Positions 52,120 to 60,972 of a stretch of 64,000 bases of DNA are shown in pieces. The notes beneath the pieces were generated by a model. It worked only from the letters and a program-made list of their open reading frames with translations. It ran no database searches and was not told the DNA's origin. Every line of letters starts with the position of its first letter. Position 1 is the first letter of the stretch. This DNA comes from an uncultured Hyphomicrobiales bacterium (GTDB lineage Bacteria; Pseudomonadota; Alphaproteobacteria; Rhizobiales; Xanthobacteraceae). The translations under genes and the position numbers were made by a program. The stretch covers positions 158,340 to 222,339 of the forward strand of contig CAIRGJ010000062.1 of assembly GCA_903878085.1 (NCBI GenBank), given 5' to 3'.

Positions 52120-52971
52120 TCAGACTTTTTCAGCGGCAACCGTATAGCGGGTTGCGTGGCTGCCGACGAGGGCCGACGAGCGCACCGTGGCGCCAGCCTT
52201 AACCAGGGCCGCGTTGATCTTTTCCAGGCCGACGTCATGCGGCAGGGTCACCAGCAGGGCGGCGCCGTCGAAGGCGCGGTCCGGCACGGCGATGAAATCG
52301 GCCAGCATCGACAGCGCTTGCGCCGGACCGGAGCCCCAGCCCGAAACGCGGACGCTCCACACCGCCGCTTCGGTCGCCATGGCGTCGGCGGCGACGCGCG
52401 AGATCACGAACACCGGCAAGGCCGCGGGATGGTCGGCACGCTCGACGAAGGGCAGACGGGCGATGATCTTGGGCGCGGTATCGAATTCGAGCGCGTTCCA
52501 CCAGGCGCCGGTCCCGGCCACCGCCGCCACCAGGCCGAGATCGCCTTTCGAGGTCGAGACCGCTTCGACCACGCCGGCGGCGCCCATATGCGGAATGAAC
52601 GGCACCGTGAAGCCGAAATGAAAGCGCGCGGAATCGCGCATCAGCGCGTCGCCGGCCGACAGGTCGGCATGCACCGAAAACGGCGACTGCACATAAGTGA
52701 ACGTCGCGATGATGACGCGCCAGATGCTTTCGACGGTATCGAGCGGCAATATACCTTTGTGCCGCTGCACCAGACGGCGCATCATCTCGGCCTCGCGCAT
52801 CGGACGGAACGCGGAACCGGTCTCCTGGCTCTTTTTGACCGCGATCAGCCGGTCGATGATGTCGCCGCGCTCCATCAGGAGGCGGTGCATCTGTTCATCG
52901 ATACGGTCGATCTCCTTGCGCAGATCGCCAAGGTTGGGAACTTGCGAGGGTGTTTCTGGAGCCTTTGCCAT
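52120..52971 (-). CDS. AroQ-type chorismate mutase with C-terminal extension
   Basis: 283-residue protein. The N-terminal ~90 residues are an AroQ chorismate mutase: [74 protein letters not shown]. The remaining ~190 residues ([38 protein letters not shown] to [27 protein letters not shown]) look like a degenerate prephenate-dehydratase/ACT-like module without the TRF catalytic motif. ATG 52971 used. First gene of the operon leading to hisC and tyrA. Confidence 0.85.
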   Translation of the reverse strand: MAKAPETPSQVPNLGDLRKEIDRIDEQMHRLLMERGDIIDRLIAVKKSQETGSAFRPMREAEMMRRLVQRHKGILPLDTVESIWRVIIATFTYVQSPFSVHADLSAGDALMRDSARFHFGFTVPFIPHMGAAGVVEAVSTSKGDLGLVAAVAGTGAWWNALEFDTAPKIIARLPFVERADHPAALPVFVISRVAADAMATEAAVWSVRVSGWGSGPAQALSMLADFIAVPDRAFDGAALLVTLPHDVGLEKINAALVKAGATVRSSALVGSHATRYTVAAEKV

Positions 52972-53118
52972 GGCGGCATTGATAGGAGGGGCGGGAGTCG
53001 AAATCAAAGAAAACATGGTCTTTCGGCAAATCCGCCAGCGCGCCGGACAGCGGCCTTATAAGTCGTTGTCTTGACGGAAAGTTTGGCCGGGATTAAGACT
53101 TTGCCTCATTCCGTGGTC

Positions 53119-53173
53119 ATTTGAGCCGGCCGGCTTGCAGCCACGTTAAACAACTCGCTAAACAGGCCGGGGG
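53119..53173 (+). promoter_or_regulatory. SAM-II riboswitch upstream of metX
   Basis: Plus-strand leader with GAGCCGGCCGGCTTGCAGCC, ACGTTAAACAACTCGCTAAACAGGCCGG: the SAM-II stem, A-rich loop and CGCTAAA pseudoknot strand. It differs from the metZ copy at 6203-6257 at only a few positions, mostly in the loop. Terminator follows 11 nt later. Confidence 0.9.
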
Positions 53174-53183
53174 CACATGTGAT

Positions 53184-53216
53184 CCCGGCCGAACCTTCGT
53201 TCAGGCCGGGTTTTTT
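53184..53216 (+). terminator. Riboswitch-associated terminator before metX
   Basis: CCCGGCCGAAC pairs with GTTCAGGCCGGG (one bulged A) around loop CTTC, followed by six T. It is the same design as the metZ attenuator and lies 55 nt before the metX start codon. Confidence 0.88.
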
Positions 53217-53271
53217 ATGGCCTGTTGTCCGGTGTTGGTCTGGGAGACCTCCTGCGGAGGCCCGTATCAAG

Positions 53272-54486
53272 ATGGTAAACGTTCAGCCGCTCGATAGTGA
53301 GCCGAGGCGCGGCGAAGGCACGCAGCAGGTCGATCATCCGACGTCGCAGGTCGCGGTGTTCGGCGCCGATAAGCCGTTGCGGCTCGACAGCGGGGTGGAC
53401 CTCACGCCCTTCCAGATCGCCTACCAGACCTATGGCGCGCTCAATGCCGCGCGCTCCAACGCCGTGCTGGTGTGCCACGCGCTCACTGGCGACCAGCACG
53501 TCGCCAACGTGCATCCGGTCACCAAGAAATCCGGCTGGTGGGAGACCTTGATCGGCCCCGGCAAGCCGATCGATACCGACCGCTATTTCGTGATCTGCCC
53601 GAACGTGGTCGGCGGTTGCATGGGCACCACCGGGCCGGCATCGATCAATCCGAAGACCGGCAATCCGTGGGGGCTGGAGTTTCCCGTCATCACCGTTCGC
53701 GACATGGTGCGGGCGCAGGCCATGTTGCTCGATCATCTCGCCATCGACACGCTGTTTGCCTGCGTCGGCGGCTCGATGGGCGGCATGCAGGTGCTGCAAT
53801 GGGCGGCGAGTTTTCCCGAGCGCGTGTTCGCGGCGCTGCCGATCGCCTGCGCCACGCGCCACTCCGCGCAGAACATCGCGTTCCACGAAGTCGGGCGCCA
53901 GGCGATCATGGCCGATCCGGAATGGCGCGGCGGCCGCTATTTTCTGGAAGGCACCAATCCGCGCCGCGGCCTCGCGGTGGCGCGCATGGGCGCCCACATC
54001 ACCTATCTGTCGGATGCGGCGCTGCACCGGAAATTCGGCCGCAAGTTCCAGGACCGCGAAAATCCGTCCTTCTCGTTCGACGCGGATTTCGAGGTCGAAT
54101 CCTATCTGCGCCATCAGGGCTCGTCGTTTGTCGATCGTTTCGACGCCAATTCGTATCTCTATCTCACGCGCGCCATGGATTACTTCGATTTGGCGGCGGA
54201 TGCCGGCGGTGTGCTGGCCCATGCCTTCAAGGGTACGCAGACGCGGTTCTGCGTGATTTCGTTCACCAGCGACTGGCTGTTTCCGACCTCGGAATCGCGC
54301 GCGGTGGTGCACGCCCTCAATGCGTCAGGCGCCCGCGTGTCGTTTGCGGAAATCGTGACCGACAAGGGCCACGACGCCTTCCTGCTCGAGGAGCCGGAAA
54401 TGTTCGCCATCGTGCGCGGCTTCCTCGGCGGCGCCGGCAAAGCGCGCGGGCTGCCCCAGAACCTTGCCGGCAAGGCAAAGAATTGA
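53272..54486 (+). CDS. metX: Homoserine O-acetyltransferase/O-succinyltransferase (MetX type)
   Basis: 404-residue alpha/beta-hydrolase acyltransferase that activates homoserine. [24 protein letters not shown], the nucleophile elbow [29 protein letters not shown] (acid) and [10 protein letters not shown] (His). Because metZ in the same window uses O-succinylhomoserine, this enzyme may transfer succinyl rather than acetyl, as some MetX homologues do (inference). ATG 53272 follows GGAGG. SAM-II control upstream; metW starts 4 nt after the stop. Confidence 0.95.
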   Translation: MVNVQPLDSEPRRGEGTQQVDHPTSQVAVFGADKPLRLDSGVDLTPFQIAYQTYGALNAARSNAVLVCHALTGDQHVANVHPVTKKSGWWETLIGPGKPIDTDRYFVICPNVVGGCMGTTGPASINPKTGNPWGLEFPVITVRDMVRAQAMLLDHLAIDTLFACVGGSMGGMQVLQWAASFPERVFAALPIACATRHSAQNIAFHEVGRQAIMADPEWRGGRYFLEGTNPRRGLAVARMGAHITYLSDAALHRKFGRKFQDRENPSFSFDADFEVESYLRHQGSSFVDRFDANSYLYLTRAMDYFDLAADAGGVLAHAFKGTQTRFCVISFTSDWLFPTSESRAVVHALNASGARVSFAEIVTDKGHDAFLLEEPEMFAIVRGFLGGAGKARGLPQNLAGKAKN

Positions 54487-54490
54487 CGTC

Positions 54491-55138
54491 ATGAGCAACC
54501 TCACGGCCGTCAATATCGAGCGCACCGCCAGCGGCAAGCGCGTCGACCTGGTGCTGGTCGCGGAAATGGTCGAGCGCGGCGTCAAGGTGCTGGACGTCGG
54601 CTGCGGCGACGGCGAATTGCTCAGCCTGCTCAGCGAAACCCGCGACGTCGACGGCCGCGGCATCGAGCTGTCGCGCGAGGGCGTGAACGAATGCGTGGCC
54701 AAGGGGCTGGCGGTGATCCAGGGCGACGCCGACACCGACTTGGCCGACTACCCGGACGACGCCTTCGACTACGTCATCCTGTCGCAGACCCTGCAGGCAA
54801 CCCGGCATCCGCGGGTCGTGCTCGAGCACATGCTGCGGATCGGCAGGCGCGCCATCGTGTCGTTTCCGAATTTCGGCCACTGGCAGGTGCGGATGCAGCT
54901 GCTGTTCGCCGGGCATATGCCGCAGACCGATATTCTGCCCTATAGCTGGTACGACACCCCCAATATCCACCATTGCACCATCAAGGATTTCCGCACGCTT
55001 TGCTCGGAAATCGGGGTCAAAATGGAGCGGGCGGTGGCGCTGAACGCCTGGGGCACGCCGCTGCGGCTCAACGCGCCCTGGTGGTTCTGGAACTTGTTCG
55101 GCGAGCAGGCGGTGTTTCTGCTCAGCCGCCGGGACTGA
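54491..55138 (+). CDS. metW: MetW methyltransferase-like protein
   Basis: 215-residue class-I methyltransferase-fold protein always paired with metX in many proteobacteria. VKVLDVGCGDGELLSLLSE (SAM motif I), GIELSREGVNECVAKGLAVIQGDADTDL, YPDDAFDYVILSQTLQATRHPRVVLEHMLRIG and VSFPNFGHWQVR, the family signature. It is thought to partner with or regulate MetX; no established reaction. Confidence 0.94.
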   Translation: MSNLTAVNIERTASGKRVDLVLVAEMVERGVKVLDVGCGDGELLSLLSETRDVDGRGIELSREGVNECVAKGLAVIQGDADTDLADYPDDAFDYVILSQTLQATRHPRVVLEHMLRIGRRAIVSFPNFGHWQVRMQLLFAGHMPQTDILPYSWYDTPNIHHCTIKDFRTLCSEIGVKMERAVALNAWGTPLRLNAPWWFWNLFGEQAVFLLSRRD

Positions 55139-55457
55139 CCGCCGCCGGCCGGGTCCGGATGTCAACCATATGACGACCGGCGCACTTAACTTTTGAACAA
55201 TTAGCCGACGACTTTAGCTTGAAGTATATTTTCAGGCGATAACTGTATTCGTTGTTATAAATTTATTTTTATAAGTAAACGATACGTCTAATTTCTTAGA
55301 CGCATGTATTAATTTGGAATACCCGTCATGCGTAGCCTAATATGACCTCGACATGACCACGATTTAGCCTCACTTGGACGGCGATAAGGCTGTGCGTCTG
55401 GTTCTGATTCAGTTCAGGGCCGGGCGCATTGCTTTGATGACAAAGGAACTAAACTCG
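55139..55457. other. AT-rich intergenic region with inverted repeat
   Basis: About 320 bp, markedly AT-rich between 55190 and 55330, without a credible ORF. It contains a perfect 7-bp inverted repeat CGTCTAA-TTTC-TTAGACG at 55285-55302 and an ATAAATTTATTTTTATAAG tract nearby. It probably holds the promoter of the CHAP-like gene; the inverted repeat may be an operator. Confidence 0.5.
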
Positions 55458-56063
55458 ATGAGACTTGCAAACAAGAAACGGGCAACCCTTCTGCTGTGTA
55501 CGGTAGCGTTCGCAATTCTGAGCGCGCCGGCCATCGCAAAGCCCGCTCATAAGCACGCGCATCACCGGCATCACGTCGCCCGGGTTGCCGCGCAAACTCA
55601 AGCGCCGGCCGTTGGCGTCCGCGATGACCGCTATCCGGTCGCCACGGCCGAACCGGCTCGCGGCGAAGCCACCCAAGGCCGGAGCAGCACCCGCCGTTCG
55701 CATACGGGGGACGCTTTTGGCGGCTTCACCACCAACTCGCTGGTTTCGGAAGCCCGCGCCTATCTCGGCACCAACCCGACCGGGCGGGGCAGCCAATGGT
55801 GCGGCGCCTTCATGGACCTGGTGTTGAAAAAGACCGGCCACGCCGGCGGCGGCAATCTCGCCATTGCCTATGCGCGCTACGGCACCCGCGTGTCGGGACC
55901 GCAGGTCGGCGCCATCGCCGTGATGAATCATCACGTCGGCGTCGTCAGCGGCATCGATCCGAACGGCAATCCGATCATCGTGTCGGGCAATCACAACCGC
56001 ACGGTCGCCGAGTCGGTTTATCCGCGCTCGCGGATCGCGGCTTACGTGATGCCGGGCGGCTGA
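55458..56063 (+). CDS. Exported CHAP-like (TIGR02594-type) cysteine hydrolase
   Basis: 201-residue secreted protein: signal peptide (ATLLLCTVAFAILSAPAIA), a His-rich KPAHKHAHHRHHVARV segment, a disordered Arg/Thr/Ser part, then the catalytic domain SEARAYLGTNPTGRGSQWCGAFMDLVL with Cys nucleophile, and MNHHVGVVSGIDPNGNPIIVSGNHN with the His. Fits the TIGR02594 peptidoglycan-type amidase/endopeptidase group. ATG 55458 preferred (AAGGAA upstream); ATG 55437 is possible. A paralog lies directly downstream. Confidence 0.83.
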   Translation: MRLANKKRATLLLCTVAFAILSAPAIAKPAHKHAHHRHHVARVAAQTQAPAVGVRDDRYPVATAEPARGEATQGRSSTRRSHTGDAFGGFTTNSLVSEARAYLGTNPTGRGSQWCGAFMDLVLKKTGHAGGGNLAIAYARYGTRVSGPQVGAIAVMNHHVGVVSGIDPNGNPIIVSGNHNRTVAESVYPRSRIAAYVMPGG

Positions 56064-56088
56064 TCGTCCGTTTAGCGATTAACTAACA

Positions 56089-56127
56089 ACCGCGTCTCGT
56101 TTTCAAAAGCGAGGCGCGGTTTTTTTT
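56089..56127 (+). terminator. Intrinsic terminator after first CHAP-like gene
   Basis: ACCGCGTCTCGTTTT pairs with AAAAGCGAGGCGCGGT (one mismatch) around a C-containing loop, followed by eight T at 56120-56127. It separates the two CHAP-like paralogs. Confidence 0.85.
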
Positions 56128-56254
56128 GCGCGCGTGTTTACCCTGCGTCGTAACCACTTCATCCTTAATTCAATCCGATCAATTTGCGGAAAATTGGCGT
56201 GCTAATTCCCGAGGGGCACCGTGCAAACGGCGCGCGCTCAAGGGGATTCAGCAC

Positions 56255-57301
56255 ATGCGTTTCAAGTCGAAGATCGTGCTCGTTGTCGGATGCATCTGTC
56301 TCCTTGGCTTGAGCGTGCCGGCGCTTGGCGTGCCGACGCAGAAGGGCGCCGAAAAGCATCAGCAAAGCGCCCAGGTCTCGCGCAATGCAAAAGCTCCGCA
56401 ACTAAACGTCAAGAAGGGCAAAGTCGCCCAGCGCGTCCTCAAGGTTCACGCCAATGCGCGTCGTGCGCGCGAGGCCCGCGCCGCGCGTCTGGTCAGCATG
56501 CCGATCACAGAGACGCCGAAGCGGCCGCTGCTCGGCTGGCCGGCGCTGGTCAGCGAGGCCCGCAAATATCTCGGCACCAATCCGACGTCGCGCAGCCGGC
56601 TGTGGTGCGCGACCTTCATGAACATGGTGCTCGCCAAGGCCGGCTATTCCGGCACCAATTCCGACGCCGCCAAATCCTTCGCGCAATACGGCCGCCGCGT
56701 GTCCGAGCCGCGGGTCGGCGCCATTGCCGTGCTCACCCGCGGTAAGAATGGTGGCCATGTCGGTGTGGTGTCCGGCATCGATACGCAGGGCAATCCGATC
56801 ATCATTTCCGGCAATCATGGCAAGCGCGTTGGCGAGGCGATCTATCCGCGCTCGCGCGTGATCGCCTATGTGATGCCGAGCGGTCGCGGTGAGCCGACGA
56901 CTCAACTCGCGGCGCACAGCCAAGCCAGCCAACCGAATCGCGCGCCGTCCGAAGGTGGCCTCGAATCGCCGATTGCCGAATTGATCGCCGCCATCGAGGC
57001 CGAGCAGAAGCGCGACGACCGCCCGGTTCGCGGCTCAGGGCCGCAACAACGGTCGGCGCCGATGCCGGAGCCGCGTCCGATGCAACGGGCTGGCACGCTG
57101 CCGCTCGATCCGGCGCTCGCCGAATTGCTGGGGATCGCTGCGCCGAGCCGCGCGCGTGCGCAGGCTCCTCAGATTGCGCCGCAACCCGCGTTGCCGGCTG
57201 CGCCGCCGCAGCGCCAACGCCAGGTCCAGCAGCAAGCGGAGCTCAGCCAGCCGGGCCGCGTTGCCAGCGCTCTGCCTACCGGGGCCTTCGGCCTTCGCTA
57301 A
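56255..57301 (+). CDS. Exported CHAP-like protein with Pro/Gln-rich tail
   Basis: 348-residue paralog of the preceding protein. Signal peptide (IVLVVGCICLLGLSVPALG), a basic Lys/Arg/Ala region, the catalytic domain SEARKYLGTNPTSRSRLWCATFMNMVL (Cys) and GGHVGVVSGIDTQGNPIIISGNHG (His), followed by a 130-residue Pro/Gln/Ala-rich tail absent in the first copy. ATG 56255 follows AAGGGG; the frame open from 56126 is leader. Its end overlaps the convergent MOSC gene by 4 nt. Likely peptidoglycan remodelling (inference). Confidence 0.82.
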   Translation: MRFKSKIVLVVGCICLLGLSVPALGVPTQKGAEKHQQSAQVSRNAKAPQLNVKKGKVAQRVLKVHANARRAREARAARLVSMPITETPKRPLLGWPALVSEARKYLGTNPTSRSRLWCATFMNMVLAKAGYSGTNSDAAKSFAQYGRRVSEPRVGAIAVLTRGKNGGHVGVVSGIDTQGNPIIISGNHGKRVGEAIYPRSRVIAYVMPSGRGEPTTQLAAHSQASQPNRAPSEGGLESPIAELIAAIEAEQKRDDRPVRGSGPQQRSAPMPEPRPMQRAGTLPLDPALAELLGIAAPSRARAQAPQIAPQPALPAAPPQRQRQVQQQAELSQPGRVASALPTGAFGLR

Positions 57302-58080
57302 GCACCGATGCCGATAGCGTCGCCGGTGGCGATGTCGCCGCCGGTCATGACCTCGGCATAGACGCCGCAATCGGCGTGGCCGAAGCTTTGCAGCAGCGTC
57401 TTCGGGATGGTCAGGTCGCGAATGCCGGTCGACGGATCGACGTCGGTCGCCGCGCAGCGCACGATGCGCTTGATCACCGTGAGCCGCGCGCCGCCGATCG
57501 CCAACGTTTGGCCCATCAGTTCAAACTCACGCCAGGCCGGCCAGCCGGCGACGTAAATATTGCCGCGAAAGCGTAGCGGATCGACCGCGTGGCCTGCCGC
57601 TGTCGCCACCGCCGCGACCGAGGCCAGATTGATGATCGACACCACCTTCTTCGCCACGTCCGAGAAGCTGTGCGGAGAATCGTGATTGTCGCCGTGCAGC
57701 ACCTTTGGCGGCCCGCGTAGCTCGCTTGGCATGAAGCGGCGGAAGAACGCCTCGATCGCCAGCCGTCCCTCCTTGGTGCGCAGGTCGCCGCGCGCGGCCT
57801 CGCGGCCTTCGGTATGGATGATGAGGGTATGGTTCGTCTCGTCGTAGTCCGTGCGCAAGCTCGCGAGCCGCTCGTTGCGCATCAGCATCAGGAAGCGCTG
57901 CTTGGGGAAATACTGCGGCTCGGCGGGGTCGAAGCCCGAGGGCCCGTTCTCGATGGCATAGAGTCGGTCGGCAGGCAGCGTCTGACCGGGCGAAAGGGCG
58001 GTCCGCTCCAGCTTCTGGGGCGACAGGCCTTTGACCGGGTAGCGGTAGATGGCGTCGATGCGGCCTTGATGGATTGTCAT
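57298..58080 (-). CDS. MOSC domain protein
   Basis: 260-residue protein with an N-terminal MOSC beta-barrel (IDAIYRYPVKGLSPQKLERTALSPGQTLPADRLYAIENG) and a C-terminal MOSC domain (VDPLRFRGNIYVAGWPAWREFELMGQTLAIGGARLTVIKRIVRCAATDVDPSTG), containing the conserved Cys in VRCAATDVDP. MOSC proteins handle sulfur transfer or molybdenum-cofactor-dependent N-reduction. Stands alone, divergent from clpB. Confidence 0.9.
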   Translation of the reverse strand: MTIHQGRIDAIYRYPVKGLSPQKLERTALSPGQTLPADRLYAIENGPSGFDPAEPQYFPKQRFLMLMRNERLASLRTDYDETNHTLIIHTEGREAARGDLRTKEGRLAIEAFFRRFMPSELRGPPKVLHGDNHDSPHSFSDVAKKVVSIINLASVAAVATAAGHAVDPLRFRGNIYVAGWPAWREFELMGQTLAIGGARLTVIKRIVRCAATDVDPSTGIRDLTIPKTLLQSFGHADCGVYAEVMTGGDIATGDAIGIGA

Positions 58081-58213
58081 GGAATTTCGGGCTTTTCCGC
58101 CCCGGTAGGGCTGGGTTTCGGCTGATCTATATCAAGGCGGTCGGCCCTTCAAACTGGAAAAACGATGCCCACATAATGGCGCAGGCGGGCCGCCTTCGGG
58201 GGCTCGGAATCGC

Positions 58214-58262
58214 GAGCATGATCCCGAAAAGTGGGAACCGGTTTTCGGAAAAGATCATGCTC
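58214..58262. repeat. Rhizobiales-type extragenic palindrome
   Basis: GAGCATGATCCCGAAAAGTGG then GAACCGGTTTTCGGAAAAGATCATGCTC: outer arms GAGCATGATC/GATCATGCTC and inner arms CCGAAAA/TTTTCGG. Its core recurs between genes in Bradyrhizobium-like genomes; a diverged copy is at 31091. Confidence 0.8.
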
Positions 58263-58305
58263 CAGCAACACGTCCGGCGCCATCATGGGCCGAGGGAGTG
58301 ACGAC

Positions 58306-60909
58306 ATGAACTTCGAGAAATACACCGACCGCGCCCGCGGTTTCGTGCAATCCGCCCAATCCATGGCTCTGCGCGAGGGCCATCAGCAATTCGCCCCCGA
58401 ACATCTGCTCAAGGTTCTGCTCGACGATCCGGAAGGATTGGCGGCGGGCTTGATCGACCGTTCCGGCGGCAACTCCCGCCAGGCTTTGCAGGCGGTCGAG
58501 GCCGCGCTGGCCAAAATCCCGAAAGTGACCGGCAGCGGCTCGGGCCAGGTTTACCTGGCGCCGCAGCTCGCCCGCGTGTTCGACGCCGCCGAAAAGGCTG
58601 GCGAGAAGGCTGGCGACAGCTTCGTCACCGTCGAGCGGTTGCTGTTGGCGCTGGCGCTGGAGAAAGACAGCGACGCCGGCAAGATACTGACGAAAGCCGG
58701 CGTCACGCCGCAAAACCTCAATGCCGCCATCAACGCACTGCGCAAAGGCCGCACCGCGGATTCGTCCTCGGCCGAGAACGCTTATGACGCGCTGAAGAAA
58801 TATGCCCGCGACCTCACCCAGGCCGCCCGCGACGGCAAGCTCGATCCGGTGATCGGCCGCGACGAGGAAATCCGCCGCACCATTCAGGTGCTGTCGCGCC
58901 GGACCAAGAACAATCCGGTGCTGATCGGCGAGCCCGGCGTCGGCAAGACCGCCATCGTCGAAGGCCTGGCGCTGCGCATCGTCAACGGCGACGTGCCGGA
59001 AAGCCTGCAAGACAAGAAGCTGCTGTCGCTCGACCTCGGCGCCTTGATCGCCGGTGCGAAATATCGCGGAGAATTCGAGGAGCGGCTCAAGGCCGTGCTG
59101 AACGAGGTGACGTCGGCCGAAGGCGGCATCGTGCTGTTCATCGACGAGATGCACACGCTGATCGGCGCCGGCAAGGGCGATGGCGCGATGGACGCGTCCA
59201 ATCTGTTGAAGCCCGCATTGGCGCGCGGCGAACTGCATTGCATCGGCGCCACCACGCTCGACGAATACAAGAAGCATGTCGAGAAGGACGCGGCGCTGGC
59301 GCGGCGCTTCCAGCCGGTGTTCGTGTCGGAGCCGACGGTGGAAGACACCGTCTCGATCCTGCGCGGCCTCAAGGACAAATACGAGCAGCACCACGGCGTG
59401 CGCATCAGCGACAGCGCGATTGTCGCCGCGGCCACATTGTCCAATCGCTACATCACCGACCGCTTTCTGCCCGACAAGGCCATCGACCTGATCGACGAGG
59501 CCGCGGCGCGGCTGAAGATGCAGGTCGATTCCAAGCCGGAGGAACTCGATTCCATCGACCGCGAAATCGTGCGGTTGCGCATCGAGCAGGAGGCTTTGAA
59601 AAAGGAAAGCGACGCCGGCTCCAAGGACCGCCTCAAGCGGTTGGAAACTGAATTGACGGCGCTGGAAAAGCAGTCCGCCGACATCACCACGCGCTGGAAG
59701 GCGGAAAAGGAAAAGCTGTCCGACGCCCAGAAGCTCAAGACCGAGCTCGATCAATTGCGCGCCGAACTCGCCAATGCGCAGCGCAAGGGCGAATACCAGC
59801 GCGCCGGCGAATTGGCCTACGGCCGGATTCCCGAACTGGAAAAGAAGCTGCAGGCCATCGAAGCCTCCGAAGCCAAGGGCGCCAAAGGGACAATGATGGA
59901 AGAGACCGTCACCGCCGACCACGTCGCCGGCGTCGTCTCGCGCTGGACCGGCGTGCCGGTCGATCGCATGCTCGAAGGCGAGAAGCAAAAGCTGCTGCGC
60001 ATGGAGGACGAACTCGCCAAGCGCGTCATCGGCCAGGCCGAAGCGGTGCGCGCGGTTTCGACGGCGGTGCGCCGCGCGCGCGCCGGCTTGCAGGACCCGC
60101 ACCGGCCGATCGGCTCGTTCATGTTCTTAGGGCCGACCGGCGTCGGCAAGACCGAACTCACTAAGGCGCTCGCCGAATACCTGTTCGACGACGAGAACGC
60201 CCTGATCCGCATCGACATGTCGGAATACATGGAGAAGCATTCGGTCGCGCGTCTGATCGGCGCCCCGCCGGGCTATGTCGGCTATGAGGAAGGTGGCGCG
60301 CTCACCGAGGCGGTGCGGCGCCGGCCCTATCAGGTCGTGCTGTTCGACGAAATCGAGAAGGCGCATCCGGACGTGTTCAACGTCCTGCTGCAAGTGCTCG
60401 ACGACGGCCGCCTGACCGACGGGCAGGGCCATCAGGTCGACTTCCGTAACGTCTTGATCGTGATGACGTCGAACCTCGGCGCTGACTTCCTGGTCAATCA
60501 GCCGGAGGGCGAGGACACCGACGCGGTGCGGGGCCAGGTGATGGGCGTGGTGCGGTCGGCGTTCCGGCCGGAATTCCTCAACCGCGTCGACGAGATCATC
60601 CTGTTCCACCGGCTGCAGAAGTCGGAAATGACCCGCATCGTCGATATCCAGATGAAGCGGCTGCAGAAGCTGCTGGATGACCGCAAGATCGTCATCACGC
60701 TCGACCCGGCGGCGCGCGAATGGCTGGCCGACAAGGGCTGGGATCCGGCTTACGGCGCGCGTCCCTTGAAGCGGGTGATCCAGAAGGCGGTGCAGGACCA
60801 ACTCGCCGAGATGATCCTGTCGGGTACCATCAAGGACGGCGAGGCGGTCAATGTCTCGACCGGCAAGCAGGGCCTCACCTTCAATGGCAAGCTCGCGCAG
60901 GCGGCTTAA
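58306..60909 (+). CDS. clpB: ClpB disaggregase
   Basis: 867-residue Hsp100 ATPase that resolves protein aggregates with DnaK. N domain ([18 protein letters not shown]), AAA1 with Walker [14 protein letters not shown] and Walker [12 protein letters not shown], the M-domain coiled coil (about 410-525, [11 protein letters not shown] to [15 protein letters not shown]), AAA2 with Walker [15 protein letters not shown], Walker [14 protein letters not shown] and C-terminal Sensor-2 region [15 protein letters not shown] 58306 after GAGGGAG. No sigma-32 promoter was recognised with confidence. Confidence 0.97.
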   Translation: MNFEKYTDRARGFVQSAQSMALREGHQQFAPEHLLKVLLDDPEGLAAGLIDRSGGNSRQALQAVEAALAKIPKVTGSGSGQVYLAPQLARVFDAAEKAGEKAGDSFVTVERLLLALALEKDSDAGKILTKAGVTPQNLNAAINALRKGRTADSSSAENAYDALKKYARDLTQAARDGKLDPVIGRDEEIRRTIQVLSRRTKNNPVLIGEPGVGKTAIVEGLALRIVNGDVPESLQDKKLLSLDLGALIAGAKYRGEFEERLKAVLNEVTSAEGGIVLFIDEMHTLIGAGKGDGAMDASNLLKPALARGELHCIGATTLDEYKKHVEKDAALARRFQPVFVSEPTVEDTVSILRGLKDKYEQHHGVRISDSAIVAAATLSNRYITDRFLPDKAIDLIDEAAARLKMQVDSKPEELDSIDREIVRLRIEQEALKKESDAGSKDRLKRLETELTALEKQSADITTRWKAEKEKLSDAQKLKTELDQLRAELANAQRKGEYQRAGELAYGRIPELEKKLQAIEASEAKGAKGTMMEETVTADHVAGVVSRWTGVPVDRMLEGEKQKLLRMEDELAKRVIGQAEAVRAVSTAVRRARAGLQDPHRPIGSFMFLGPTGVGKTELTKALAEYLFDDENALIRIDMSEYMEKHSVARLIGAPPGYVGYEEGGALTEAVRRRPYQVVLFDEIEKAHPDVFNVLLQVLDDGRLTDGQGHQVDFRNVLIVMTSNLGADFLVNQPEGEDTDAVRGQVMGVVRSAFRPEFLNRVDEIILFHRLQKSEMTRIVDIQMKRLQKLLDDRKIVITLDPAAREWLADKGWDPAYGARPLKRVIQKAVQDQLAEMILSGTIKDGEAVNVSTGKQGLTFNGKLAQAA

Positions 60910-60923
60910 GCCGCAACAACGTC

Positions 60924-60946
60924 ATGCCCGGCCTCGTGCCGGGCAT
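60924..60946. repeat. REP-like hairpin after clpB
   Basis: Perfect inverted repeat ATGCCCGGC-CTCGT-GCCGGGCAT followed by CCACGTCTTTG. This sequence recurs between genes in Rhizobiales; it may also terminate clpB transcription, though the T-run is weak. Confidence 0.65.
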
Positions 60947-60972
60947 CCACGTCTTTGTAACTCAGGAATGAA

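Noticed and set aside
58255..60102. 615-codon minus-strand ORF opposite clpB
   Set aside because: It is the mirror of a perfect clpB reading frame; in GC-rich DNA the antisense frame stays open by codon bias, and its translation shows no domain.
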